A stretch of 64,000 nucleotides of DNA from an uncultured Erysipelotrichaceae bacterium (GTDB lineage Bacteria > Bacillota_I > Bacilli_A > RFN20 > CAG-826): contig CADAIJ010000008.1 in assembly GCA_902787955.1 (NCBI GenBank), positions 23,169 to 87,168 of the forward strand, read 5' to 3'. Shown here one piece after another: positions 1 through 8,409 of the stretch. Within the stretch, counting starts at the first letter, position 1. Each line of letters begins with the position of its first letter. The notes beneath the pieces are model-generated. The model was not told the origin of the DNA. It did not search any database and saw only the letters and a list, made by a program, of their open reading frames with translations. Position numbers and translations under genes: made by a program.

Positions 1-1
1 A

Positions 2-2932
2 GGAGTGGGATTAGATGAATTATTAATCCTTACTTTTACTAATCTTGCGGCCGCTAATATGAGAGAAAAGATTAGAGATAAACTTCTTGAAGATAATTTG
101 ACTAAACTCGCCTCAATGTTAGACGCAGTTAATATTCAAACTTTCGATGCTTTTGCTCTTTATCTAGTTAAAAAGTATTATTACCGTTTGAACTTAAAAA
201 ATAATATTAAGTTAGTTGATGAGCCAATAATTCAACTCGCTAAGAATAAAATTCTTAATAATATCTTTGATGAATATTATGAAGCTAGAGATCCTAAGTT
301 CTTAGAGTTAATATCTTATTTCTCTATTAATAATGATGAAGATGTTAAGAAAGCTATCTTTGATATTTATGAAAAAGCAAATCTATCCGTTAATTTTGAC
401 GAGATGCTTTTAAAATATAAAACCACTTTCCTATCTGATGAATTTATCGAAAACGTTATTAATGATTTCGTAAAGCAAAGTGAAGAACAAATTGATTTAT
501 ATTATGAAGAAGCCAAAGCTCTTGGCTCAAGCGGAGATTTCCCAGGTGAATTAGCGAAATATTTAGAGTTATTCATGAATAAGAAAACTTATGATGAATT
601 AGCTTTAGTTTTCCATAATCCTCTAATTTCTTTCCCAGAACGAAGAAAGAAATCAATGAAACTTGATGATCCAAACGATACCCCAATCGTTGAACGTATT
701 AAAGATTCAATGGCGAAAATGAAAGACTTATTCGCTCTAAAAACTTTAAAAGAAATCAAAGATCAGATTAATTCCACTAAAGAATATGTCTCTTTAATGG
801 TGGATATAACTAAAGAACTTAATAATCGCTTAACTGCTTTTAAGGATAAACATTCATCCTACACCTTTGGTGATATCTTTAAATTCGCCATTAAATTAGC
901 GGAACTCGAAGACATCCAAAATGACTTAAAGAAACAATATCGCTTCATTATGGTGGATGAATATCAAGACACTAATGACTTACAAGAATACTTTATTAAC
1001 TTATTTAAGAATAATAATGTCTTTGCTGTAGGGGATGTTAAACAATCAATTTATCGTTTTAGAAACGCTAACCCAGATATTTTCTTAAATAAATTTAATT
1101 CCTATTCAAAATATGATCCAAATAATGCTAATCAAACTGACGCCCGAATTGATTTACCAAAGAATTATCGTAGTTCAGAAGAAGTGTTAGCTACAGTCAA
1201 TGAAATCTTTAATGTCATAATGAAGAAAAGAGAAACCGGCTTAGATTATAAGAAAGAACATATGATGCAAGCGGGTAATCCTTTAATTAATAAAAACAAG
1301 GAACATATAACGACACTTCTTAACGAAGAAATTACATATTCTTTGCCAGAAAACACTACAACCGAAGAATATGAAGCGCGCTTAATTGCAAGTGATATTA
1401 GACGAAGAATTGATGAAAAAGAACAAGTCTTTGAAAAAGGAATTTATAAAGAAATTTCATATAGGAACTTCGCTATTTTGATTTCAAAAAAGACTAAATT
1501 TAGCGTTTATCAAAAGGTTTTCGAAGAATATAAGATTCCATTATTTGCAAACTATATGCAGCCGATTCATGAATCAGATTTAACTTTAGTTCTTGAATCA
1601 ATCATTAAAGCTTTAAGTCATTTAGACAATGTAACTTCTAATGATTTTAGGCACGCAATGTTTAGTATTCTTCGTTCATTCTTATATTCAAAAGAAGAAG
1701 ATTACATTGAGAACTTATTATTCACCAATAAATATGAAGATGATGAAGCTTATAAACTTCTTTTAGAAATTAAAGAACGTGCTAAAACAAATTCATCACT
1801 TAAATCAATTATTCTTGATGTTATTAAGACATTTAAATTTAACGAAAAGATTATCTATATTGGTGATGTTAATCGTTCCTTAGAAATCATGGAAAACTAT
1901 GTTGAAATTGCCTCCAATATGGATGAACTAGAATATAGTTTAGAAGAATTTAACGATTACTTTGAAGAACTTAAAGAATTTGATATTGAACCTGAATTCA
2001 ACGCTTCATCATCTTTGGATGATTCAGTCAAACTCATGTCAATCCATGCTTCTAAAGGACTTGAATTTAATTATGTTTATCTTCCATCTTTAGCCTCAAG
2101 AGATCGTTCAAATAGTAATAGGATATTTATTAATAATACATACGGAATTACTCTTCCTACTTATAAATTTGAAAAAGAATCAACCTTACTTCATGATTTA
2201 GCAATTAGAAACGATAAGAAAGAAGACTTACTTGAAAAACTTAGATTATTCTATGTTGCCTTAACCCGCGCTCAAGAGAAGATTATATTTGTCTATAATC
2301 CTGAAAAAGCGAAGAAGAACCTAAATTCATTTGAAGATATTTCTTCTTTCCTTGATATGTACTTATTCGCTAAACCTCAAGTATTTTCTATATCAATGAG
2401 TCCAAGTGAACCTCCAAGTAATGAAAAAGGAGAAGAGACAAAAGATATTAAGTTTGAATTAAAACAAATTAATAAAATGTCTAAAGAGATTAAAGAAAAA
2501 CGAAGAGCGTCTAAAGACACAGAAACCGATCAAATTGATTCTAAAGCCTTAGAGCTTGGTAATAAATATCACTATTACCTTGAATTAGTGGATTTCAAGA
2601 AGAAAGATACTTCGTTTATTAAAGATAATAACGATCGAAATATTATTAGCCGTTTCCTTAAAAATGAAAACTTTAATAAAAAAGGACTAGTTAAAGTAGC
2701 GCATGAATATCGTTTCTATGATGAGATTAATGATATAAACGGCATTATAGACTTACTTCTTATTTATAACGACCATATCGATATTATCGATTTTAAATTA
2801 TCCAAAATTGATGATAAGGACTACGATAAACAATTAAGTATTTATAAAGATTACATCTCCCAAATCTCTAATCTTCCAATATATACTTATGTCACATCTA
2901 TCTTTAAAGGTGATGTTAGAGAGGTTAAATAA
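2..2932 (+). CDS. addA: ATP-dependent helicase/nuclease subunit A, 5' end cut by window
   Basis: This is the helicase-nuclease subunit of AddAB, the RecBCD-type enzyme that resects double-strand breaks for recombination. The reading frame is already open at the window edge and begins inside motif Ia (LTFTNLAAANM), so the Walker A region and roughly the first 50 residues lie outside. Visible superfamily 1 motifs are VDEYQDTN near residue 316, GDVKQSIYRFRNANP near 342, SIHASKGLEFNYVYLP near 680 and FYVALTRAQEK near 750. The C-terminus carries a PD-(D/E)xK nuclease: GIIDLL then DIIDFKLSK (about 913-934), with an upstream HYYLELVDF helix. The family is usually about 1200 residues and 976 are visible. 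addB would be expected upstream, which cannot be checked here. The stop overlaps the next ATG by one base. Confidence 0.96.
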   Translation, partial: GVGLDELLILTFTNLAAANMREKIRDKLLEDNLTKLASMLDAVNIQTFDAFALYLVKKYYYRLNLKNNIKLVDEPIIQLAKNKILNNIFDEYYEARDPKFLELISYFSINNDEDVKKAIFDIYEKANLSVNFDEMLLKYKTTFLSDEFIENVINDFVKQSEEQIDLYYEEAKALGSSGDFPGELAKYLELFMNKKTYDELALVFHNPLISFPERRKKSMKLDDPNDTPIVERIKDSMAKMKDLFALKTLKEIKDQINSTKEYVSLMVDITKELNNRLTAFKDKHSSYTFGDIFKFAIKLAELEDIQNDLKKQYRFIMVDEYQDTNDLQEYFINLFKNNNVFAVGDVKQSIYRFRNANPDIFLNKFNSYSKYDPNNANQTDARIDLPKNYRSSEEVLATVNEIFNVIMKKRETGLDYKKEHMMQAGNPLINKNKEHITTLLNEEITYSLPENTTTEEYEARLIASDIRRRIDEKEQVFEKGIYKEISYRNFAILISKKTKFSVYQKVFEEYKIPLFANYMQPIHESDLTLVLESIIKALSHLDNVTSNDFRHAMFSILRSFLYSKEEDYIENLLFTNKYEDDEAYKLLLEIKERAKTNSSLKSIILDVIKTFKFNEKIIYIGDVNRSLEIMENYVEIASNMDELEYSLEEFNDYFEELKEFDIEPEFNASSSLDDSVKLMSIHASKGLEFNYVYLPSLASRDRSNSNRIFINNTYGITLPTYKFEKESTLLHDLAIRNDKKEDLLEKLRLFYVALTRAQEKIIFVYNPEKAKKNLNSFEDISSFLDMYLFAKPQVFSISMSPSEPPSNEKGEETKDIKFELKQINKMSKEIKEKRRASKDTETDQIDSKALELGNKYHYYLELVDFKKKDTSFIKDNNDRNIISRFLKNENFNKKGLVKVAHEYRFYDEINDINGIIDLLLIYNDHIDIIDFKLSKIDDKDYDKQLSIYKDYISQISNLPIYTYVTSIFKGDVREVK

Positions 2933-3753
2933 TGTCTAAATATAATTTCCATAGTCATACGAAGAGATGCGGTCACGCGAGTGGTGAAGACGAAGAATAT
3001 GTTTTAAGCGCAATCGAAAATGGCTATAAGACATTAGGCTTTTCTGATCACACTCCTATTTATGGCTTTACTCAACCTCGAATAAGAATGAATGAAGGAC
3101 AGATTATTGACTACACTAGAAGCGTTAATTCTTTAAAAGAAAAATATAAAGATGAAATCGATATTCATATTGGTCTAGAAGTTGAATACTTTCCGTTTAA
3201 TATGCCTTATGTTGAATCTTTACTAAAAGAAGGTGAGATTGAATACATCATTTTAGGTCAACATTTCTATAAAGAAAGTAGAGAAAGTGAACTATATTTA
3301 TATGATGAAAATGAGCTCTCTTTATATGTTGATCATGTCATTAAAGGTATAGAAACTGGCTTATTTTTATATATTGCTCATCCTGATCACTATGGACTTT
3401 TCTATCATAGGCAAGATGAAAATTCATATAACGAAGCTAAAAGATTAATCTTAAAAGCTAAAGAGTTAGGTATTCCATTAGAACTTAATATTTCTAAACT
3501 CGCTAATAACATAAGAGCAGAAAAAGATTTGTTCTTTTTAGTGCCTTTCCCAATTGAACAATTCTGGAAGTTAGTAGGGGAAATTGGAGCAGATGTCGTC
3601 CTTGGTTTAGATGCTCACACCCCACTTGCCTATTATGATTCTCCTCTAGAATGGGCGGATGAATTTATAAAAAAACATAACCTCCACGTTATTTCTAGCG
3701 AAGAGGTTATAGCTCGTATTAATAAAATCAAAAATAACTTAGCCCTTAAGTAA
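2932..3753 (+). CDS. PHP-family histidinol-phosphatase (HisJ type)
   Basis: This is a metal-dependent phosphoesterase of the PHP superfamily, closest to HisJ, which removes phosphate from histidinol phosphate. The PHP metal-ligand motifs are in order: NFHSHTKRCGHA at the N-terminus, GFSDHTP, GLEVEYFP, GQHFY, AHPDHYGLF and GLDAHTP near the end. Length (273) fits HisJ. An AGAGG ribosome site precedes the ATG, which overlaps the addA stop (TAATG), so translation is coupled. No other histidine-biosynthesis gene is in the window, so the natural substrate may be a different phosphate ester. The 3' end overlaps the convergent permease gene by 15 bases. Confidence 0.85.
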   Translation: MSKYNFHSHTKRCGHASGEDEEYVLSAIENGYKTLGFSDHTPIYGFTQPRIRMNEGQIIDYTRSVNSLKEKYKDEIDIHIGLEVEYFPFNMPYVESLLKEGEIEYIILGQHFYKESRESELYLYDENELSLYVDHVIKGIETGLFLYIAHPDHYGLFYHRQDENSYNEAKRLILKAKELGIPLELNISKLANNIRAEKDLFFLVPFPIEQFWKLVGEIGADVVLGLDAHTPLAYYDSPLEWADEFIKKHNLHVISSEEVIARINKIKNNLALK

Positions 3754-5226
3754 TGGGAGTATCGCTGTTAAAGCAAAACTAATAATAAACGCCGCACTAA
3801 TAACATATAAAGGTGTGGTGTTTTCTTTAGCTTTTCCTGTAAATAAATTCATTAAAACAAAAGCGATAATACTAAAGCCAATACCATTAGAAATAGAATA
3901 AGTTAATATTGTAAACAATATTCCAACAATTGTAGTGACCGCAATAACGATATTTTCTTTGAAATCAATATTGCGAAGTGAAGATATCATAATGATTAAA
4001 CCAATAGAAACTAAAGCGATCGCATAAATTGATGGAGCAGTAAAGATTGAAAAGAGTGGATAAACGAATGCACTTAATAAGAATAAGAAGGAAGCTAATG
4101 TTACAGACAAACCAGTTTTTGCTCCTAAAGAAACACCAGTATTAGATTCAGCAAATGGCATAATAGTGGTGGTTCCAAGTGGAGCGCACACTAACGCGCC
4201 AGTTGCATCTGCAATAATAACTCTTTTATAGTTTTTCATCTCACCTTTTTCATTGAATAATCCAGCGTTTTCTCCGACCGCAATTAAAGTAGCAGTTGTG
4301 TTAAATAATGTGACGAAGATTAATGAAAAGATTGCTAAATAAGTAGCAGGTTCAGTAAAGATATGACCTAAATCCTCACCTAATTTTTCAAAGCTATATG
4401 AATCACTAAATACACCAAAGAAGAAGACGTTTCTAATTCCGTTAACATCAATTCCCCAGCTTGGTTTTGAAAGCCATGGAGCGATAGGTAAATTAGTAGG
4501 AACTCCGCTTAAATTAGCGAAATCATATACATAAACTCCTCCAACTTCTTTAATTGTTCCAGCACCAATCATAATACTTGAAACAGTTAAACCAATGACT
4601 GCAGAAACTAAAATTCCAATAGGAACTGCTAGATTTGTGATAGTTTTATTCTTAACAAACATTAATCCGATTGTGCCAAAGATACAAATTAAGCCAATAA
4701 TAATAGCAGGATCAGCAAAGTTACCTAAAGTAACATAAGTAGTTGGATCACTAGCGATAATCCCACTTTTATTTAAACCAACAAAGATAATAAATGCGCC
4801 TAAACAAGCTGCAATAATACTTCTTAAATTAGCAGGAATTACTTCAATTAATTTCTTTCTTATCGGAGTGAAAGAGAAGAAAAAGAATAAAATACCCGAG
4901 ATAAAAAGAAGAACCATCTTTTGTTGCCAGTTTGTAAATCCCATCGCATCAGTTAAGGAATAGGCTACAAAAGCATTTAAGCCCATACCTGCTGATAATA
5001 CGATTGGATAATTCGCAACAAGCGCCATTATAAGTGAGATAACACATGATAAAAGAGCAGTAATGGCAAAGACGCCGCCTCGATCCATTCCCATATCACT
5101 TAAAATAGAGGAGTTAACAGGAAGGATATAGCACATTGAAATAAAGGTGATTGCGCCACCTATAAGTTCTTTTTTGATTGAAGCGTTATTTTCAGTTAAA
5201 TGGAATATTTTGTCTAAGAATTTCAT
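3739..5226 (-). CDS. NCS2/AzgA-type purine permease
   Basis: This is a multi-pass membrane transporter of the adenine/guanine/hypoxanthine permease branch (AzgA, PbuG, GhxP-like). It starts with the conserved GGAITFISMCYILPVN segment and continues with SAGMGLNAF, FNTTATLIAVGENAGLFN and MPFAESNTGVSLGAKTG, which are the substrate-site and re-entrant segments of the family. The 495 residues are dominated by 12-14 hydrophobic stretches. It follows the two chromate-type transporter genes on the same strand with a 33-base gap. No ribosome site is evident; a weak -10-like TAAGAT 7 nt before the ATG could give a separate leaderless transcript. No purine riboswitch fits in the gap. The exact base transported cannot be told from sequence. 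Confidence 0.9.
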   Translation of the reverse strand: MKFLDKIFHLTENNASIKKELIGGAITFISMCYILPVNSSILSDMGMDRGGVFAITALLSCVISLIMALVANYPIVLSAGMGLNAFVAYSLTDAMGFTNWQQKMVLLFISGILFFFFSFTPIRKKLIEVIPANLRSIIAACLGAFIIFVGLNKSGIIASDPTTYVTLGNFADPAIIIGLICIFGTIGLMFVKNKTITNLAVPIGILVSAVIGLTVSSIMIGAGTIKEVGGVYVYDFANLSGVPTNLPIAPWLSKPSWGIDVNGIRNVFFFGVFSDSYSFEKLGEDLGHIFTEPATYLAIFSLIFVTLFNTTATLIAVGENAGLFNEKGEMKNYKRVIIADATGALVCAPLGTTTIMPFAESNTGVSLGAKTGLSVTLASFLFLLSAFVYPLFSIFTAPSIYAIALVSIGLIIMISSLRNIDFKENIVIAVTTIVGILFTILTYSISNGIGFSIIAFVLMNLFTGKAKENTTPLYVISAAFIISFALTAILPLLKG

Positions 5227-5259
5227 ACTACGTATCTTATCACATCTCTTTTTTTCTTT

Positions 5260-5880
5260 CTATACGATTGGTGGCATTGAGTAGCAAACGACAATGCCAA
5301 TCACCGCGCTAGAAAGAATAATCATAATTGGATTAATCTTTTTATTAAATACTTTATAAATAAAGAACGCATTAATTAAAACTAAACCAAAGATAAATAT
5401 GGTTTGATAGTTAAAACTATAATCAATTGATCCATTAACTATATGAACAGGGAATAAGACATCCATTAATAAGGTGAGACCTGCCGCCATAATTAATGCA
5501 ATTGCAACTGGAGTAATTCCCTTAAGAGCACTTTGCACATATTTACTCTTCATGAATTTCTTTAGAAGCATTGCAATTATAAGCATGATGATAAAAGCAG
5601 GAAGAACAACACCAACTGTTGCACATAAGCTTCCTAAGAAAGATCCAAATTGACCAAGTTCAGTTAGTCCTCCTTGAGTGCTACCAACATAAGTAGCCAT
5701 ATTAATAGCGATTGGACCAGGAGTAACTTCACTAACCCCAATCATATTTAAGAATTCACTTTCAGTTAGCCAAGCGTGATTTAAAACTGTATCTTTTACA
5801 AGAGGAATCATCGCATAGCCTCCACCAAAGGTGAATAAACCGATGATGAAGAATTCATAGAAGAGTTCAAAGAAAATCAT
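5260..5880 (-). CDS. Chromate-transporter family half-protein (second subunit)
   Basis: This is a membrane protein of the CHR (ChrA) family, in the short form that has one six-helix half. The family signature is seen in FTFGGGYAMIPL (residues about 16-27) and GVSEVTPGPIAINMATYVG (about 48-66). It is paired with a second half encoded just upstream, so the two short proteins probably form a heterodimer in place of the full-length fused ChrA. Its ATG overlaps the partner's TGA by four bases and is preceded by AGGAGG inside the partner gene. Many short CHR pairs are found without chromate resistance, so the natural anion is not certain. Confidence 0.88.
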   Translation of the reverse strand: MIFFELFYEFFIIGLFTFGGGYAMIPLVKDTVLNHAWLTESEFLNMIGVSEVTPGPIAINMATYVGSTQGGLTELGQFGSFLGSLCATVGVVLPAFIIMLIIAMLLKKFMKSKYVQSALKGITPVAIALIMAAGLTLLMDVLFPVHIVNGSIDYSFNYQTIFIFGLVLINAFFIYKVFNKKINPIMIILSSAVIGIVVCYSMPPIV

Positions 5881-6482
5881 TTTTTCTCCTCCTCTTCTTT
5901 ATGTTTTAAATGTCTACCTTGGATGAAGCCATAATATAAAAAACCAATCAGAAGTCCCGCCAAAATATAGTAGAAGGCATAAAAATCAATATTAAACAAA
6001 TAGAGAATTAACTCTAAAATCATCACTACTGAAAAGATGGTAATAGCGAGCCAATCTTTCTTCATTCCTTTTATTAAAGTAAAACCTACTCTAAGAATTA
6101 AAAAGACAACACCTGCTTTAATACCCATGAATGCATATTTAACGACTTCATATTCAAGTAAGTTTCTTAAGAATAAGGAAATAATAAACATTAAAACAAA
6201 CGGAGTTGTGATAGTGCCTAGTGTTGCCATTAGACTTCCTAAAACCCCAGCTTTCTTATAGCCAAGATAAGTAGCTAAATTTACAGCGATTGGTCCAGGA
6301 GTGGATTCACTAATCGCGGTCATCTCCATCAGTTCTTCATCGTTTATGTATCTTCTTTTAACAACTAAATCATCTCTTAAAAGAGTTAACATAGTTGTTC
6401 CTCCTCCAATAGAAAAAGTCCCTAACTTTAGAAAAATTAGGTATAACTTAAGCGAATCGAGTAAGCGAGACGATTTTTTCAT
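5877..6482 (-). CDS. Chromate-transporter family half-protein (first subunit)
   Basis: This is the other short CHR-family membrane protein. It has GTFSIGGGTTMLTLL and the matching SESTPGPIAVNLATYLGY motif, with five to six hydrophobic segments and a charged EEEEKK tail. The frame could open at 6506, but a strong extended -10 box (TGG then TATAAT, 6490-6498) lies inside that extra part and ends exactly 7 nt before the ATG at 6482. The start at 6482 (MKKSSRLL, 201 residues) is therefore preferred and the mRNA is probably leaderless. It is divergent from the NUDIX gene, whose own -10 box is only about 20 bases away. Confidence 0.86.
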   Translation of the reverse strand: MKKSSRLLDSLKLYLIFLKLGTFSIGGGTTMLTLLRDDLVVKRRYINDEELMEMTAISESTPGPIAVNLATYLGYKKAGVLGSLMATLGTITTPFVLMFIISLFLRNLLEYEVVKYAFMGIKAGVVFLILRVGFTLIKGMKKDWLAITIFSVVMILELILYLFNIDFYAFYYILAGLLIGFLYYGFIQGRHLKHKEEEEKK

Positions 6483-6489
6483 GAATTCG

Positions 6490-6522
6490 ATTATACCATA
6501 TAGCAATTTTATTTGCTAAAAT
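6490..6522. promoter_or_regulatory. Divergent extended -10 promoters, chrA pair and NUDIX gene
   Basis: On the minus strand TGG-TATAAT (6490-6498) ends 7 nt before the chrA-type ATG at 6482. On the plus strand TG-C-TAAAAT (6514-6522) ends 10 nt before the NUDIX ATG at 6533. Neither gene has a Shine-Dalgarno sequence. Both are predicted to be leaderless or nearly so. Confidence 0.7.
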
Positions 6523-6532
6523 ACCTATTTGC

Positions 6533-7054
6533 ATGAAACTTTTATACGAACTTAATGATACAGAATATGAATTTAAAGGATTCACTCATACTAGAGAAAT
6601 AGTAAGAGGAATTATTTTAGATGAAGAAAATCGCATCTGCTTAGAATATATTCTTGATGACGATGGTTTTGGTCACCGCGATTATTATGAAACTCCAGGC
6701 GGTGGAATGGATAAAGGTGAAGATCACAAAAATACTTTAGACCGTGAATGCGCAGAAGAAATTGGCTATCACTGCGAAGTAATTAAAGAAATTGGCTGTG
6801 TTATAGATAACTACAACTTAATCAAAAGAAGAAATCATAATTACTATTATTTAGCTAGAAGAACCACTAAATGCGAGAAGCACCAATTAGCGGATGAAGT
6901 CCAAAGAATTAAAGACATCATCTGGGTTGATATTGATACCGCCATTAATCTTTATGAAAATATGCAGGATGAATTAGTTGGAAAAATTGTTAAAAATAGG
7001 GAACTTCCTATCCTAAAATTAATTAAAACTACTTTACAAAATCATAACTTATAG
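6533..7054 (+). CDS. NUDIX hydrolase
   Basis: This is a cytosolic NUDIX enzyme that hydrolyses a nucleoside diphosphate linked to another moiety. The box is complete: GGGMDKGEDHKNTLDRECAE followed by EIGY (about residues 60-85), giving G-x5-E-x7-REUxEExGU with the glutamates that bind magnesium. Length is 173. The substrate cannot be predicted from the box alone. It is a single gene transcribed from the extended -10 promoter at 6514-6522 with only 10 nt between that box and the ATG and no ribosome site. tRNA-His follows 24 bases downstream and may be read by the same transcript. Confidence 0.9.
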   Translation: MKLLYELNDTEYEFKGFTHTREIVRGIILDEENRICLEYILDDDGFGHRDYYETPGGGMDKGEDHKNTLDRECAEEIGYHCEVIKEIGCVIDNYNLIKRRNHNYYYLARRTTKCEKHQLADEVQRIKDIIWVDIDTAINLYENMQDELVGKIVKNRELPILKLIKTTLQNHNL

Positions 7055-7078
7055 TTAATATATTCAAGCATCTAAAAT

Positions 7079-7156
7079 GGCGAGTGTGGTGAAGAGGCCT
7101 AACACTCTCGGCTGTGAACCGAGCATTCGCGCGTTCGAATCGCGTCACTCGCCCCA
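7079..7156 (+). tRNA. tRNA-His (anticodon GTG)
   Basis: A full cloverleaf can be drawn. The anticodon stem CTCGG/CCGAG encloses the loop CTGTGAA, anticodon GTG. The T arm is GCGCG-TTCGAAT-CGCGT. The acceptor stem has eight pairs (GGCGAGTG with CACTCGCC), showing the encoded extra G at position -1 opposite C73 that marks tRNA-His. CCA is encoded. Confidence 0.96.
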
Positions 7157-7169
7157 GATTCGTTAAATA

Positions 7170-7196
7170 ATCCTCGATTGCAATCGGGGATTTTTT
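7170..7196 (+). terminator. Terminator after tRNA-His
   Basis: A ten-pair inverted repeat (ATCCTCGATT with AATCGGGGAT, one G-T pair) is followed by six T residues. Confidence 0.85.
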
Positions 7197-7284
7197 ATTT
7201 GGAATTTCGAATTTATCGAAACTAAACCAGAATTGCATAATTTCTAACTGAACAAATCAAATAATATGTTATATATTTGTTAAT

Positions 7285-8229
7285 ATGAATTTTTCCTTGT
7301 TTAACATTTTTAGAATTAAAAACGTTTATATAAGAGAACTTGTGGAAACATTAATTTCTGCAGTTTTGATGACTGGATTAGTTCTTTTAGTCTATTTTGT
7401 TAATATCCCTAATCCTAATTTGATTTTATTCACTGGAATGATTGTGATCACAACTATTTTTGGTTTTATTCCAGGGGTAACAACACTTTTAGGAATCAAT
7501 ATCTATTCCTTTTATTTCTTTTCCACTAATAATGATTTTATTCATTTTACTGATGTTAATTCTCAAAAAGTTACTGTTACAGTAATTACTTCTATTTTAT
7601 GTTATGCATTTGTTGGCCTTTTGAATTATTTATACCAAAAAGATGCTAAAAAGATTATTGAAACAAATCAAAATTTAAAAAAGAACAATGAAGAATTAAC
7701 TGAATTATCTCAGATTGATGAATTAACGAATGCTAAGAATCGTTTAGCATTAAGAAATGACTTTAATTCATATGTTGGTAAAGAAATCCAATTAATGTTA
7801 TTTGATATTGATGAATTTAAACAAATCAATGATAAATATGGACATAGCATTGGCGATAAGACTCTATCAACCGTTAGTAAACTTACCAGAGAAGTCTTTT
7901 CTAATGATGGTGTTTATCGTTTTGGCGGAGACGAATTTATTGTTATTCAATCCGATCTTACTTTAAAAGAATTTAAGAATAAAATTAAACAGCTTCAAAA
8001 ATTAGTTAAAGACATTATTATCAGTGAAGGCAACAAAGGTATTAACCTTTCATTTGGCTATACTTATGGAGTCGTAACTAGTGTAATTGATATTCGCTCT
8101 ATGATGCAGCTTTCTGATGAACTTTTGTATGAAGTTAAAAGAAGCGGAAAGAACGGTTCATTAGGCAAAAGATACGATCTTGATATGGCTGATGATGCTT
8201 CATTGATTAATAATTCTAAAACTAAATAA
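7285..8229 (+). CDS. Membrane diguanylate cyclase (GGDEF)
   Basis: This is a predicted c-di-GMP-producing enzyme. The N-terminal part (about residues 15-115) has four to five hydrophobic segments, followed by a short helical linker and a GGDEF domain (about 145-300). The active loop RFGGDEF is intact at about 212-218 and LMLFDIDEFKQIND carries the metal aspartate. No RxxD inhibitory site is present at the usual spot before GGDEF, so simple product inhibition is not expected. No ribosome site exists. TGT-TATATA (7267-7275) ends 9 nt before the ATG, so the message is probably leaderless. The HD-GYP gene follows after 180 bases, making an opposed synthesis/degradation pair on separate transcripts. 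Confidence 0.93.
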   Translation: MNFSLFNIFRIKNVYIRELVETLISAVLMTGLVLLVYFVNIPNPNLILFTGMIVITTIFGFIPGVTTLLGINIYSFYFFSTNNDFIHFTDVNSQKVTVTVITSILCYAFVGLLNYLYQKDAKKIIETNQNLKKNNEELTELSQIDELTNAKNRLALRNDFNSYVGKEIQLMLFDIDEFKQINDKYGHSIGDKTLSTVSKLTREVFSNDGVYRFGGDEFIVIQSDLTLKEFKNKIKQLQKLVKDIIISEGNKGINLSFGYTYGVVTSVIDIRSMMQLSDELLYEVKRSGKNGSLGKRYDLDMADDASLINNSKTK

Positions 8230-8246
8230 AACACAAAAACTATTAA

Positions 8247-8293
8247 GAACTCCTATCGATTGGACAATTTTTCCCAACGGATTGAGTTCCTAT
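8247..8293. repeat. Palindromic intergenic repeat, copy 1 (terminator-like)
   Basis: GAACTC at 8247 pairs with GAGTTC at 8284-8289, with inner ATC/GAT and TTGG/CCAA pairs. Read on the minus strand it contains ATAGGAACTC and GGGAAAAA in the same order and spacing as the copy at 60536. It lies between the GGDEF and HD-GYP genes and probably ends transcription. Confidence 0.6.
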
Positions 8294-8409
8294 ATCTTTT
8301 TATAAATATCTTTAATTTTAAAGATTTTATTACTATTTTCAGTACTTCATTTATTATAAATAAAAATATTTAATAGCAATTTAAAATATCGGTTGGTAAT
8401 ATTAATACA

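Noticed and set aside
7029..7238. Reading frame on the minus strand across tRNA-His
   Set aside because: It runs through the tRNA and terminator and has no ribosome site.
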